Positions 1 through 10,242 of a stretch of 60,000 nt of DNA are shown piece by piece. The stretch's first letter is position 1. Each line of letters starts with the position of its first letter. The position numbers and the translations under genes are program-made. The notes under the pieces are model-generated. The model ran no database searches. It worked only from the letters and a program-made list of their open reading frames with translations, and was not told where the DNA came from. The stretch is from NCBI GenBank assembly GCA_015680685.1, contig MNCI01017937.1:235836-295835 (forward strand). The letters run 5' to 3'. The stretch is from Gnetum montanum (lineage: Eukaryota; Streptophyta; Gnetopsida; Gnetales; Gnetaceae).

Positions 1-50
1 ATGCCCAAGTTAGTGCAAAATCAATTTTTGTTTCACAAAATATTCTTTAC

Positions 51-56
51 TTTATT
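51..56 (-). promoter_or_regulatory. Poly(A) signal of the antisense gene
   Basis: On the minus strand this reads AATAAA, about 92 bases after the stop codon of the last antisense exon (148-150). The surrounding 1-147 is AT-rich and shows no coding potential, which fits a 3' untranslated region. A hexamer this short can occur by chance in AT-rich DNA; its placement is the argument. Confidence 0.45.
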
Positions 57-147
57 CAAAATTTTTTCCTGTTAACGATGTTCACAAATTTCTTACAAGA
101 TTTCAAAAATTCAAAAATCTCAAAATTCAAAAAAAAGTCCCATGCTA

Positions 148-282
148 TCATGGGTTTTCTTTGTTTGCGTCATCTTCACCTTTAGTTCCTACATCATTTC
201 CCATTGCATCACCTTCTCCTACATCACCCTCTATCGGTTCTTCATTTCCTCCCTCTATGAGCCCTACACCCTCATCTGCAAC
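148..282 (-). other. Antisense last exon, acidic tail
   Basis: These 45 codons begin VADEGVGLIEGGNEEP, are rich in Asp/Glu/Gly and end KENP before TGA. The terminal antisense exon of element C (25080-25172) has the same character: short, acidic, Gly-rich and directly after a strong acceptor. This supports homology of the two antisense genes. Confidence 0.55.
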
Positions 283-370
283 CTGCATAACAGGAGTGAA
301 TTTGTTAGCTAGGACAACAAACACAAATTGTAAGAGAGCATGATCATTAGCATGGTAGAAAGTAACCAAC

Positions 371-1197
371 CTGAGAAGGGTTTGCGTCTGTCTCAAAGGG
401 TATTTGGTCCAAATCGACCCTGAGGTGACACCAGACCTCCTCTGCTATGATCTCCATCTAACGCTTGTTGCTAGGTTCAGCTTCCACAGTAGCTCTCTCC
501 CTTTCAATGACTATCCACCTTGGTGGCCCTGGCGAAAAGGAGATAGTTGCGGTCTCTCCTGTGGGAAGGTCCATTTTCAGGTCAGGAGATTCCATAACCT
601 TTACCTGCTATTTGAACTTGACAAAGGCCTCAAAAGCGTCAATGGAATTTACAAATGCTTTCTACATAAACGCCTCCACAGTAGCATTCTTGTATAGTTT
701 ACAATGGGTAGCATTTTCCCATTTATACATGTGTTTATGGCTTTTCTAGGATTGCCCCCATTTGTAAATCTTGGTGCTGATGTCTTTCAAGTCCTAACAC
801 TTCTAGGCTAGCAAGTCCATTTGCATCCATTGTTTGATTATTTCGTGAGTGGCTTTAATGTTATAACGTGCAACAGTTCAAAATCTGGCATAGTCTATTA
901 AAGTTGTGTACCAGTCCTCATTATTTGTGTCACGAGCTATGAGGAACACATTCCTCAACCTGAGATCCTCCACCTCAACGACCAGGTTAGCCTCTCTTTG
1001 CTCAACCCTTTGGACCCATTTCCCTAGGTCCTCATTGACGTGCTTATACTCCCACAAGGAGCGTGTTGAGTGAAAAATGCATTTGCAAGCCTTATTGTAT
1101 GCACTACGAGACACCTCGGTCACTTCAGGTGGGAATGTAGGCACAACACCAACCTTTAAAGGTCATGCTGAGTCCCATTTGAGTCGAGAGGCTTCCA
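371..1197 (-). other. Antisense exon 6, coiled-coil region
   Basis: About 275 codons read in one minus-strand frame with roughly seven stops, mostly TAG at Gln/Trp positions. The first third contains a charged heptad-like helix (LGKWVQRVEQREANLVVEVE) of coiled-coil type. The end reads ..FETDANPSQ at a CAG|GT donor. The 88-bp intron 283-370 has a CTAAT branch-like site, a T-rich tract and an ATGCAG acceptor, and joins the acidic last exon in phase. Confidence 0.6.
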
Positions 1198-1951
1198 TGA
1201 CACAAAGAGTGTAAAAATTGCATTAGCATAGCAAGAATAGAAAACTCAAGGAATTCTAGCATAGCAACATAAGAGCACCTAGCACTACTACTTAGTCACA
1301 TTAGGGTCTACCTATTGGAGGTGGTTGATCATGTCATCAACAATTCATTGCACGAACGTAAGCTTGTCAGGGATCTCAGCCCATGACTTCACATGAATCG
1401 GAGAGGGTCATGTAGTATCAACAGTAGTGCCTGTTACATAACTAAGCATATCAACAATGGCCAAAATTGACTATGACAAGGTAAACATATTTCTAAACTC
1501 ACTGATGTCTGGTTGCAGTCTCCCTTCTTGCTGATGCAAGACGATGGCAGTAGCCTTGGCAAAAGGCCCTATCGAGTCTATACAAGCCTCTTCTTCATGC
1601 ACTGGCGCTTTTCTTTCAGGAGACTAGCATCTTTTTTATTCAAGGAAGGTTCCTCTTCATTAGTAGGAGGATTCTCGCTAATGACAAGAGCCCCTACCTT
1701 TGCGATAGGAGCTCCTTTATTCTTGACCGGGGCCCTCTCTTCCAAGATTGGGGCCTTTGTGTCTTTATTTGTCGCCCTTGTCTTAGGGGTTGATACTTCT
1801 TCTTCACCTTCTTCTTCTTATTCTTCCTTTTCCAGTGGAGAAGCATGTTTTCATTAGCACAAAACTAGTTAACCTAAAGTGGGTGCCACACTACGCTACG
1901 TCGATTAGCGTAGCAAACAATAACAAAGTAAGCATTAAAAAAAGCGTTTAC

Positions 1952-3004
1952 CAATGGGGGGTTGCATCCTCTGCAGTTTAAGTTGTAGTCTTCACCCTTT
2001 CTCTTCCTCCTCGTTAAGGGTTTCCTCAGCTAGGGGAGGCCTCTTCTGCCACAACTCTTTGGGTATAGTCTCGGCTATGAGATTTTCCCCCTATGACACG
2101 CTACTGGCTACAGTAGGGGGCATCTCACCTATGCTATCCTAACCAAAAACATTGCGAGCCACCTGATCCTTAGTTGTCATAGAGAATGAGTCCCCAATTA
2201 TTTTTAGGGGATCTTGGGCTTGGATGGTCCAGAAGATCAGGAGAATCCATGGTCTAGAAATCTGGTCATGATTTCGCATGACCCAGAGTCCATTCTCTTG
2301 AACCACCAGAAACTCCATGAAGCACTTTAGACAGCCTATGTAGAAGGCATAGTGTATGTTGGAATGGGACTTCAATTTTTTATGGTGTTCCAAGATTTTG
2401 GCCTACAAGCCTTTACATAGGAAGCTGGCCCAGTTGTAATGAGCCCCCTCCTCCATAACTTCATGCATTATCCAGGCCTACTCAATCCCCAGGACCTTCC
2501 CTTGGGTAAGCAGCTGGGGGAATGCACAAGCATGGAAGATAGGGTAAATCTCCAACGTATGCCCATCTTTGAGTTTATCCATAGGGATGCCCTTTCACTC
2601 CTTGGCAATCCCCAACCACTCCTGAATATCCTTGTTTTGAAGGATCAGCTCCTTCTTACCCCTCGACCCTATGGGGACGTCGTTGGTAGGAACAACGAAC
2701 AGGTCCGTAAATAGCTGGTCATTGATTTCAATGACCACCCACACGCTCTATATGTAATTGCAGAAGTGGCCCACCTTTTTAGAAAATGAGTTGACTAGGG
2801 AGAGCATCTCAGTAGCAGGAAAGCTCAGATTTGGGGCCAAGAATAGATTCATATGTTGAGCCTTTTTGAGGTTTGGGACCAAGGAGTCTGAAGCTACACC
2901 GTTTATCCAGTGTTGGCTCACCTCTACTTTGCTGTATTTGAAGCAGACATTCATCCCCTGTGCCTCGGGGGTTACCATCGTTACCTCCTAGGGCTTCTTC
3001 TCCC
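1952..3004 (-). other. Antisense exon 4, large domain of unknown function
   Basis: About 340 codons in one minus-strand frame run from a pyrimidine tract plus GCAG (acceptor before 3004) to a GTAAAC donor at 1951. Stops inside are few and mostly TAG. Recognisable stretches in order are KVEVSQHWINGVASDS, LVNSFSKKVGHFCNYI, IYPIFHACAFPQLLTQGK and YNWASFLCKGL. The alternation of Trp/Phe-rich helices resembles the domains of unknown function carried by plant retroelements as extra ORFs, such as the 'putative plant transposon protein' class, but I cannot name a family. It ends in a Glu-rich segment that leads into the hinge exon. Confidence 0.5.
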
Positions 3005-3446
3005 CTGCAACAATTTTCAAAAAAATGTAGAAAGTATAAAGATTGCAAAGACACTTAAGCATGGAACACTTATTGCTTGGCCTAAGGGGCTTTTACGGTA
3101 ATGGGAACGATGGAAGGTCAATCAGAACTTGTTCAACCGTGACCGGTTTGAAGGATTCTACCCACTCCTCATCTAGCCAACCCTACCCCTCGCACTGATC
3201 ATAGGGAATAGAATATGCACCTTGGTAGGTGTGGTATTCACCCTTGCATTGACCAATCATGCCTTCTTGTAGGTTCTTAGCAGAAGAGAACTCTTGCAGG
3301 GCTATTTGTGTTGTATCCAGCAGACTCGTTCGGTTGTGAACCTGATCCTTGTTGATAAAGAACATGGTAACAGATGCATATTTTTAGCATTAGGCCAATA
3401 TGGCCAACATCACGTAAACATAGCAGAACAAGGATGCAAAACTCAC

Positions 3447-3895
3447 CCGCCAGCACAGTAGATAGTTCCCTGGGGGTTCTGGAAGCACGTTGTCATAAAA
3501 CATGTGAGGAATAGTGTGTTGAAATGGTGGTAGTAGCTATACTTAGGCATGTCCTAGATCCAAGCCAAACATCTTAACCCTATTGGGCACTAACTGGATC
3601 CTTCTCCCTTCTTACTCATGATTTCCCCATTGATCAGAAACCTCAGAATGCCTCGACTTCCCCTAGGAAAAATGGCTTCTGTTATGCTAGTCACCTCCTC
3701 CTCCTCTAGGGAGGACCAAACGATCACACTGAAGTGGTTGAGGAGGAATTGCAAAAAGCTTTGTGCCCCTTTCCTGAATCAGACTCCCTGCTCTCCCATA
3801 CGTATTTGAAGAGGAGGAGCATTGGCCACAGGTTTGCTCACATGACACAGGACCCCTCTAATTTCTAAAATAATCAAGATTGGCCTTAGCCCCAT
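3447..3895 (-). other. Antisense exon 2, weakly FCP1/HAD-like
   Basis: The first two thirds read as a hydrophobic strand followed by RGVLCH, then GAQSFLQFLLNHFSVIVWSS and a glutamate-rich helix. That order recalls FCP1/NLI-type HAD domains (hydrophobic strand with DxD, then a 'FL..HF.V.VWSS' block). The DxD aspartates are not present, so this copy could not be catalytic. Near 3620 the reading frame shifts. The frame ending ..GNYLLCWR joins exon 3 in phase at the strong GTGAGT donor. The fold suggestion is low confidence. Confidence 0.3.
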
Positions 3896-4447
3896 CTTGT
3901 ACAATGCAACCAGGAAATGTTAGCATCATATTTGAGTGCAATACACATGCAATGTAGCAATACTTAGAACACCATGCATATAGTGTAGCATAAGCCTCTT
4001 CCCACACATAGCATAGCAAGGACATGAAAGTGGTAGTGTAAAAAAAATAGCCTAGCATAGTAACAAAGTAATTAACCCTAATAGGGTGATTAACAGTATG
4101 CCCCGATAGAGCACATGCTGCATTGTCACATCATGCATGGCCCCACCTTCCTGAAGGTCCTACGTCATGCCATTCGAAGGTCAAGTAACTTAAGTTGCAT
4201 AAACCCCCATGGTTATGACAACCGCTGCTGTGGTAGTTTAAGTGACCTTGCATGCAATGATGGCGTAACGTTTATCCACTCACTGTGGCCAAAGTGACAA
4301 AAGTAGCAACGCAAAGGCTAAAACAACATGATGACAGAAAACACAAATAGCTAAAACTAGGATGCAAAATGAAAGAGAGAGCAATAGAAGCAAAAATCGA
4401 TAATAGAATCACGGAAAAAATAGAGGAAGCATAGGAGACTACTGAAC

Positions 4448-4561
4448 CAATGGCGTGTCCTTCCATGCCATGACACATGCTTGTGTCACGTGCCCTAGGG
4501 TTTTCTTCATCTCCTCGACCATTCCAAGTGCCAAATTCATACGTTCCTTCTTCGAAGCCAT
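4448..4561 (-). other. First exon of the antisense gene
   Basis: This exon has 38 codons and begins MASKKERMNLALGMVEEMKK. The next segment (from 3895) continues in phase after an AAG acceptor, but the donor GTTCAG is weak, so the exon end is uncertain. The start was chosen as the first ATG of an open charged frame. On the minus strand the upstream sequence near 4700-4715 has a TATA-like stretch (ATAAATATGG), which could be the gene's own promoter. Confidence 0.45.
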
Positions 4562-4895
4562 CGTCCTGCTTGCAAATTCTTCCTCGTCACTATGCAGAAA
4601 ACTGCCTTGCTCATTGTTAGCATGATCGCTCTAAAATTGCTTTGTGCTCTAAATATGGGCTTTGTGCTCTTACGGTGAAAATGGAAAGCTTACTAGGGTT
4701 TAATCCATATTTATGTTCATAATGCTAAAAAAGCAAAACTTGCCACTCTCTCTCTGTTTAATGCAAAGCACGTCGTACAACGTAGCATGCTTGCCATGAC
4801 ATCATGGCATTGTTAGCATTAAAACATTGACACACTTCAAGCTAATGGCTTACTTTCCCAAAAAATTGAAAAACATATTTGCAATTATCACCATT
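4562..4895. other. Spacer between the antisense gene and the minisatellite
   Basis: This AT-rich stretch has no frame I can support. It contains scattered GCATAGC/TAGCATG words, also common in the introns of the antisense gene and in the LTR of element A. If the antisense gene had its own promoter it would lie here. Confidence 0.4.
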
Positions 4896-5115
4896 TATAA
4901 AGACCTTAAACTAGCAATCATAGCATAGTTACGGGTTTACTAGTTCGAAAGAACCTTAAACTAGCAAACCCCAGCATGTTGCAACTTTCGAGATCTGAAA
5001 AGACCTTAAACTAGCAAACCCCAGCATGTTGCAACTTTCGAGGTCTGAAAGGACCTTAAACAAGAATTTTTTGATCTACTGTATGTTCGCAGTTTGTAAT
5101 GACGCCAAACTAGTA
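4895..5115. repeat. 50-bp tandem minisatellite with TTAAACT core, before pol of A
   Basis: The phrase CCTTAAAC begins at 4904, 4954, 5004 and 5054, an exact 50-base period, with a degenerate fifth copy near 5105. The two middle units are almost identical over their whole length. The core GACCTTAAACTAGCA recurs in the arrays beside the pol genes of B and C. Confidence 0.85.
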
Positions 5116-5368
5116 GTTTCACAAGTTTGCATCAACTGTTTTCCATTCCTTAGCAGTTACACGTTTTTGCATTGGCAGTGTTACATTTCCTATTTTAGTA
5201 GCTCTATGTCTCCATGCCATAACAGTTTGCCATGACTTTAAACTGGAAAAATTCTAATCTCTACATTATACATCTCATGATTACTTTGCAAGTTTCTGCT
5301 ATACACGATTGCTATCAACAGGTGCCTTTTAACCAATCTTTCATCTCATTTTTACAGGTTAAGCAAAA

Positions 5369-8300
5369 ATGGAAAGCCATCGCGAACGCTACACACCTTT
5401 ATCCCTAGTAGGTCCACATGGAAAGCTTGCAAAACAATTAAACCCAGACCTAATCGACTAGGGGTCGACCACAGCTAGTACCATAGCATCTTTAGAAGCA
5501 TCCGCAAACTGGCCCGAGCATCTAGTCCAATCCCTAGATTTGGAGGCTGTGGATGTAATCGAGGACCCTCTTGTCGAGATGCCTGTAACCACATCCAAGG
5601 GGAAAGTGAAAACATTAAAGCTTAGCTCCCTCCTAGATGCACAAATGCACAAGAACATAGTCAAAATTCTACAAGACAACATCAAAGTATTTGCATGGTC
5701 ATACAGTGACATGTTGGGTTTAGACCTACGGCTGATACAACACAACATCGTCCTAGAGCCGCGCATGAATGCAGTCAAGAAAAAGGCTCAAAAATTCAAG
5801 CCAAAAATTGTGCTAGCCATAAGGGATGAAATCACCAAGCTATACCAAGCTGGTTTCATCCACGTAGTTGATTATTCAAAATGGGTGTCCAACATTGTTG
5901 TAGTTTCCAAGAAAATAGGAGGGATATGAATCTGCATAGACTTCTGGGATCTGAACAAGGCAACGATCAAAGACGATTTTCCACTTCCAAGCATTGATCA
6001 ACTCATCAACACCATTGATGGTCATGCTCTGCTATCCTTCATGGATGGATTTTTCTACTATAAGAAAATTTGCATCAACCCATAGCATCAGTTGACGACA
6101 ACCTTTATGATCCCATGGGGGACATTCTGTTACACCATGGTGCCTTTTGAGCTCAAGAACGTTGGGGCAACCTACCAGTAAGCCATGAACTACATCTTCA
6201 GTGATTACATCCTAGAAACATTGAATGACTATGTGGACAATATAGCAGTCAAGTCCAAGGAGGTAGTTGATCATCCACACGATCTAAGGGTACTCCTCAA
6301 GTGTTGCCAAATGCATGAATTATACCTTAATCCTAAGAAGTATGTCTTCGGTGTGAAAACTGGATGCTTGTTAGGGTTTGTGGTATTGAAAGATGGAATA
6401 CAGGTGGACCCTAACAAAGTCAAGGCCATTGTCAACCTGGCACCTCCTACAAACCTTAAGGAGTTACATGGCTTGCAAGGTAGGGTACAGTTCATTCGAA
6501 GGTTTATAGCAAAGTTGATTGACAAGTTACACCCCATGCGACATCTTCTAAAGAAGGGGGTTGACTTTGAATGGATGATCTAGTGTCAACAAGGCTTCAA
6601 TGACATGAAGGAAGAGCTTTCGCACCTCCCAACTATGTATCCGCCACAAACGGATAAGCCTTTCTTCATCTACCTTACCACTTCTGACACATCTATCACA
6701 ACACTGCTATGTTAGAAACGAGACGAAGGATCTGAGATACCAGTGTACTACCTGAGTCATGCACTAATAGTGCATGAGGCAAAATACAATGAAGTAGAGA
6801 GGAATTGCCTTTCCTTAGTGTGTGCACTAAAAAAGTAGAGGCACTATCGATTTTGCAGTGCAGTCAACATCATTTGCAAAAGCAACATACTCTGGGCTAT
6901 CACTAAAAACCTATATGAAAGCAGCAGGATAGCCCGATGGAAAGCAAGAACTACGGAGTTTGACCTACACTACGTAAGCTAGTCATCAACCAAGGGTCAA
7001 GCCATAGCAACGCAAATTATAACCTCACCCATTGATGACCATGTGACCATAGACCCCGAATTCATGGACAAACACGTTGGCACTATCAATGTCATTCCAT
7101 TGCACCTAGAAGCTAGCTTACACTTCAACAGCACTTCAACCGTGTGAAGAGGTAGTGCGAGTGCTATCATTATGTTCCCCTATGGGGAAATGCACCTGTT
7201 TTATTATCGTCTTGCATTCCCATGCACCAACAACGTGGCAGAATATGAGGGGCTACTCAGAGGCCTCTTAGCTACCCAAACACTATGCATACAATACTTG
7301 ACAATCCGTGGTGATTCGTAAATAGTTGTGAATCAAATGACTGGGGTCTATGCCTGCAAAGCTACGCACCTGCAACCCTACTGTGACCTAGAAAAAGTAT
7401 GCTTAAGTGATTTGCAACCACAGATGTGCAACACCTGCCATGAAACGAGAACACCGTGGCAGACGCCTTAGCAACCTTAGCATTAAACATTCCACCACAC
7501 TCATTTGCAGGTCTACTGACGTCAATAGTCGAATGTACTGAGCCTATCACTCAAGTGGAAAATGTGGCCTCAATCAGTGCCATGGATGCCCAGGAGTGGT
7601 ATGCTAACATTAAAGCCTACTTGCAACACAGTGAACCCCTATGTGGACTGACATCGACTGACATCTACTCAGAGAGATGTGATCCAAAAGTGGGCCTGGA
7701 AATATATGCTTATGGAGAATGACGCCTTGTGTTGACGCTCTTACGATGGGATATTACTAGCATGCATGGCCAGGGAGTAGCTGCAGAAGGTAGTTAATGA
7801 AGTGCATAAGGGGCTGTGCAGTGGACACATAGCACCTAGGGCTATGGCTACGAAGATCAGACGCCTAGGGTACTATTGGCCCTACATGGAGTGCAACTAT
7901 TTGTTGAAAGTCAAGATGTGTGACACATGCCAGAGATACGCCAATCTCATATACATCTCACCTATAGACCTGCACCCAACACAAATCACGTGGCCTTTCC
8001 AATGATAAGGACTAAACCTCATAGGACCTATCACGCCTAAGTCTTCTGCAGGGCATAGCTTCATTATCACCATCACTGAGTATTTCACTAAGTGAGTGGA
8101 AGCCATTCCCCTGAGAAAAATGACATCTTAGTAAATTTTCCATTTCATCCTAGATAACATTGTGACCAAGTTTGGGCTTCCAATGACTATTGTAATAGAT
8201 AATGGGCCACAATTTAGTAGTATAGAAACCCGAGCGTTCTATAGCAACCCAGGCATTAAGCAATCATTCTCCTTGCTATACTTTCTGCAGGTGAATAGGC

Positions 8301-8848
8301 AAGCAGAGGCTACAAATAAGTCCATCATCAACTTGCTAAAGTGGATGCTTGGCAGTAGCAAGAGGTGGTGGCATGAGCAAATCCTCTACGTTCTTTGGGC
8401 CTACAAAATGACATGTAGAACCTTGACAAGTAAGACTCCCTATAGCCTTGTTTACAGATCTGAAGCTATGTTTCCTCTCGAGTTGCGGGTACAATCACTC
8501 TAGATGATCCTTGTGGGTGTCGTGAGTGAAGCCAAGAACAATGAGTCGTGGATCATCAAACTCAACTCAATAGAGGAGGAGCATGCATAGATATTGAGAT
8601 GCATAGAGCACTACCAAAGTAAGTAGCAGCAAAAGCACCGTCCAGACACACATCGATAGCTAGTATAGAAGGGAGACCTCATCCTCAAGGCTATTCATGA
8701 GCAGGTGAGAAAATTCTCAGCCAATTGGGAAGGCCCTTACATGGTCACTAAAGCCTTTAGGAATGGAGCCTTCAAGCTGGTAGACATGGATGGAAACAAG
8801 TTCACCAACCTGGTGAATCACTCATACCTCAAGCCGTACTACATCTGA
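5369..8848 (+). pseudogene. Element A pol (RT, RNase H, archaeal-type RNase H, integrase)
   Basis: This is a decayed Ty3/gypsy polyprotein of about 1160 codons. Order: RT about 5790-6590, where the catalytic YxDD reads YVDN; RNase H about 6590-7010; a second RNase H about 7090-7500, with AEYEGLL, RGDS and VADAL preserved but the first Asp changed to Asn; integrase about 7800-8848, with the zinc-binding HHCC region, DNG and AEA of the DDE triad, and the first Asp replaced by Asn. The second RNase H and the order RT-RH-aRH-IN are typical of the Tat/Ogre lineage. Many in-frame stops interrupt it, mostly TAG, so it cannot make an active product. The start is the ATG 14 bases after a TTTTTACAG acceptor-like tract. 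It closely resembles the pol of C (28075-31549). Confidence 0.9.
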
Positions 8849-8854
8849 AGCATA

Positions 8855-9185
8855 GCAGCCATGAGCAATGTCCGCTATGATAATAAACTAGAAACATTGA
8901 GTAGCATCTGCAATGACGTTAAACTAGCGGCATCGAGCACTATCTGCTACCACGTTAAATTGGCAACAACATCAAGTAGCGTCTACTACGATGTTAAATT
9001 GGTGGAAATCACCCGCTATGATGTAAAACTAGCACAACTAGTCCGATATGACTATGAACTGTCATAGCACATCCACTATGACATTAAATTAGCATGTACA
9101 ATTTTTTGGGACCTTAAACCAACACAGCAATCTACTAGGACTCTAAACCAGCACACGGTCTACCAAGACCTTAAAATGGGTTCAC
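8855..9185. repeat. TTAAACT-core repeat cluster after pol of A
   Basis: About ten degenerate copies of a GAYRTTAAACTRGCA-like core lie roughly 30-38 bases apart, each preceded by a CTATGA/CTACGA-like word. The cluster starts directly after the pol stop codon. The same family of words follows pol in element C (31560-31860) and precedes pol in all three Tat-type elements. Confidence 0.75.
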
Positions 9186-10229
9186 ATCACATCCCTAGCA
9201 TGCATATATGCCAAGTATAGATCGAATGACCATGCACAGTGTTGACGCGTAGGTGTGACGTTGCAACTCTAGAACATAGTCCATGATGCAATGGGGACAT
9301 GCTCTAGAACGTACATGACACTGCCACCTTTGGCATTGTGCTAACCCTTCAGAGATGTCATACGACATTGCCTTGGCCCTCCAGACCTACCGTTGCCATG
9401 GCTCATCACCCTGACGGTAGCTCCTTGGCCAGTTCTTGCAGCTGGAGTTCCAGCAGTATCGTGGCCCAGCCACAATATTGTTATCCTCTGGCCCCCTACC
9501 AATGCCTAGGCTCACACGACGTTTAGCTATGTGGTAGAAAATCCCATAGATAAACTAAGAATGCATGCCTTAGTAGGGATTCTAGAGCATTCGCACTCAC
9601 AAAAACTCCCAGCACATTCAAGGCCAGCTCCTCCACGTTGATACTACTAAGGCCACCGATGGTCTTCCTACTTTGGACACCATGCCTCAGCGTGGGTGTC
9701 CAAGAGCTTTAACAACATCTACAGCAAGCAAGACCCTTGCTCTCACTTCGCATCTCACTCTCTGTTGTACTTACAGGGTGCGACCGAGAGTACGACTCGC
9801 CATGGTAGAAAACGCTATGATGTCACGAAGTGAGTGCCTCGACTAGCCTACCTACTTTAGAGTGCAAATTCCATGACGTGCGTAATGCATCTCGTCACAT
9901 GGGAAGCATCTGTAGGCAACTTAAAACCCCCATGGATGTAAGATAGCTCATCTTAGGAAAGGAACACCTATCCTACAGAGGGTTGAAGGCCAGTGAAGGT
10001 AAAGATGAAAATGTGAACAACTCCCCCATGAGCACTCCGACAAGGGACTTTGCTAAAAATCATCTTTACCCTTCTCCTAAACCTCCTTCCTCCCTGCTTC
10101 ATCCTTTCACTCTCAAGCACAGCCAAGCAATGTCCAAGCGGTCACCAAGCAGCAACATTAGCATCAGGGCTTCCATGGTATTTTGTTTTCTTTGTCAACA
10201 TCTATTAAGCCCATCCTCTAGACGTCGAC
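9186..10229. other. Element A region between pol and the polypurine tract
   Basis: There is no frame here that I can support. A + frame that opens at 9983 runs through the polypurine tract and the LTR boundary without motifs and is treated as chance. The end of this region (10190-10233) can form a hairpin that overlaps the polypurine tract. Confidence 0.5.
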
Positions 10230-10242
10230 AAAGAGGGACCAA
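10230..10242 (+). promoter_or_regulatory. Polypurine tract of element A
   Basis: AAAGAGGGACCAA sits directly before the LTR start TGAAACACC. It is the expected primer site for plus-strand DNA synthesis and matches the tract of element C (32927-32939) in sequence and position. Confidence 0.85.

Larger units (their letters stand above)
148..4561 (-). pseudogene. Antisense multi-exon gene in the pre-pol spacer of element A
   Basis: The minus strand reads as a spliced gene of roughly 1000 codons, opposite to the retroelement that carries it. Proposed exons in transcription order are 4561-4448, 3895-3447, 3347-3070, 3004-1952, about 1830-1312, about 1197-371 and 282-148. Within exons one frame runs for hundreds of codons, broken mainly by TAG or TGA where Gln, Trp or Arg fits. 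Best splice sites are the donor GTGAGT at 3446-3441, the acceptor TTGTTGCAG before 3004, and intron 370-283, which joins two exons in phase. Other junctions are approximate, and one slip within exon 2 is needed for it to join exon 3 in phase. The product would have a middle domain of unknown type, an acidic/basic hinge and an acidic tail. I do not recognise the family. Exon 2 weakly recalls the FCP1/HAD phosphatase fold, but its catalytic aspartates are not visible. A captured plant gene or an extra ORF native to Tat elements are both possible. Confidence 0.65.

Noticed and set aside
1513-1857. Forward frame of 114 codons opposite the antisense hinge exon
   Set aside because: The minus strand of the same interval gives a coherent Glu/Lys/Pro-rich hinge in phase with neighbours; the plus frame is its shadow.
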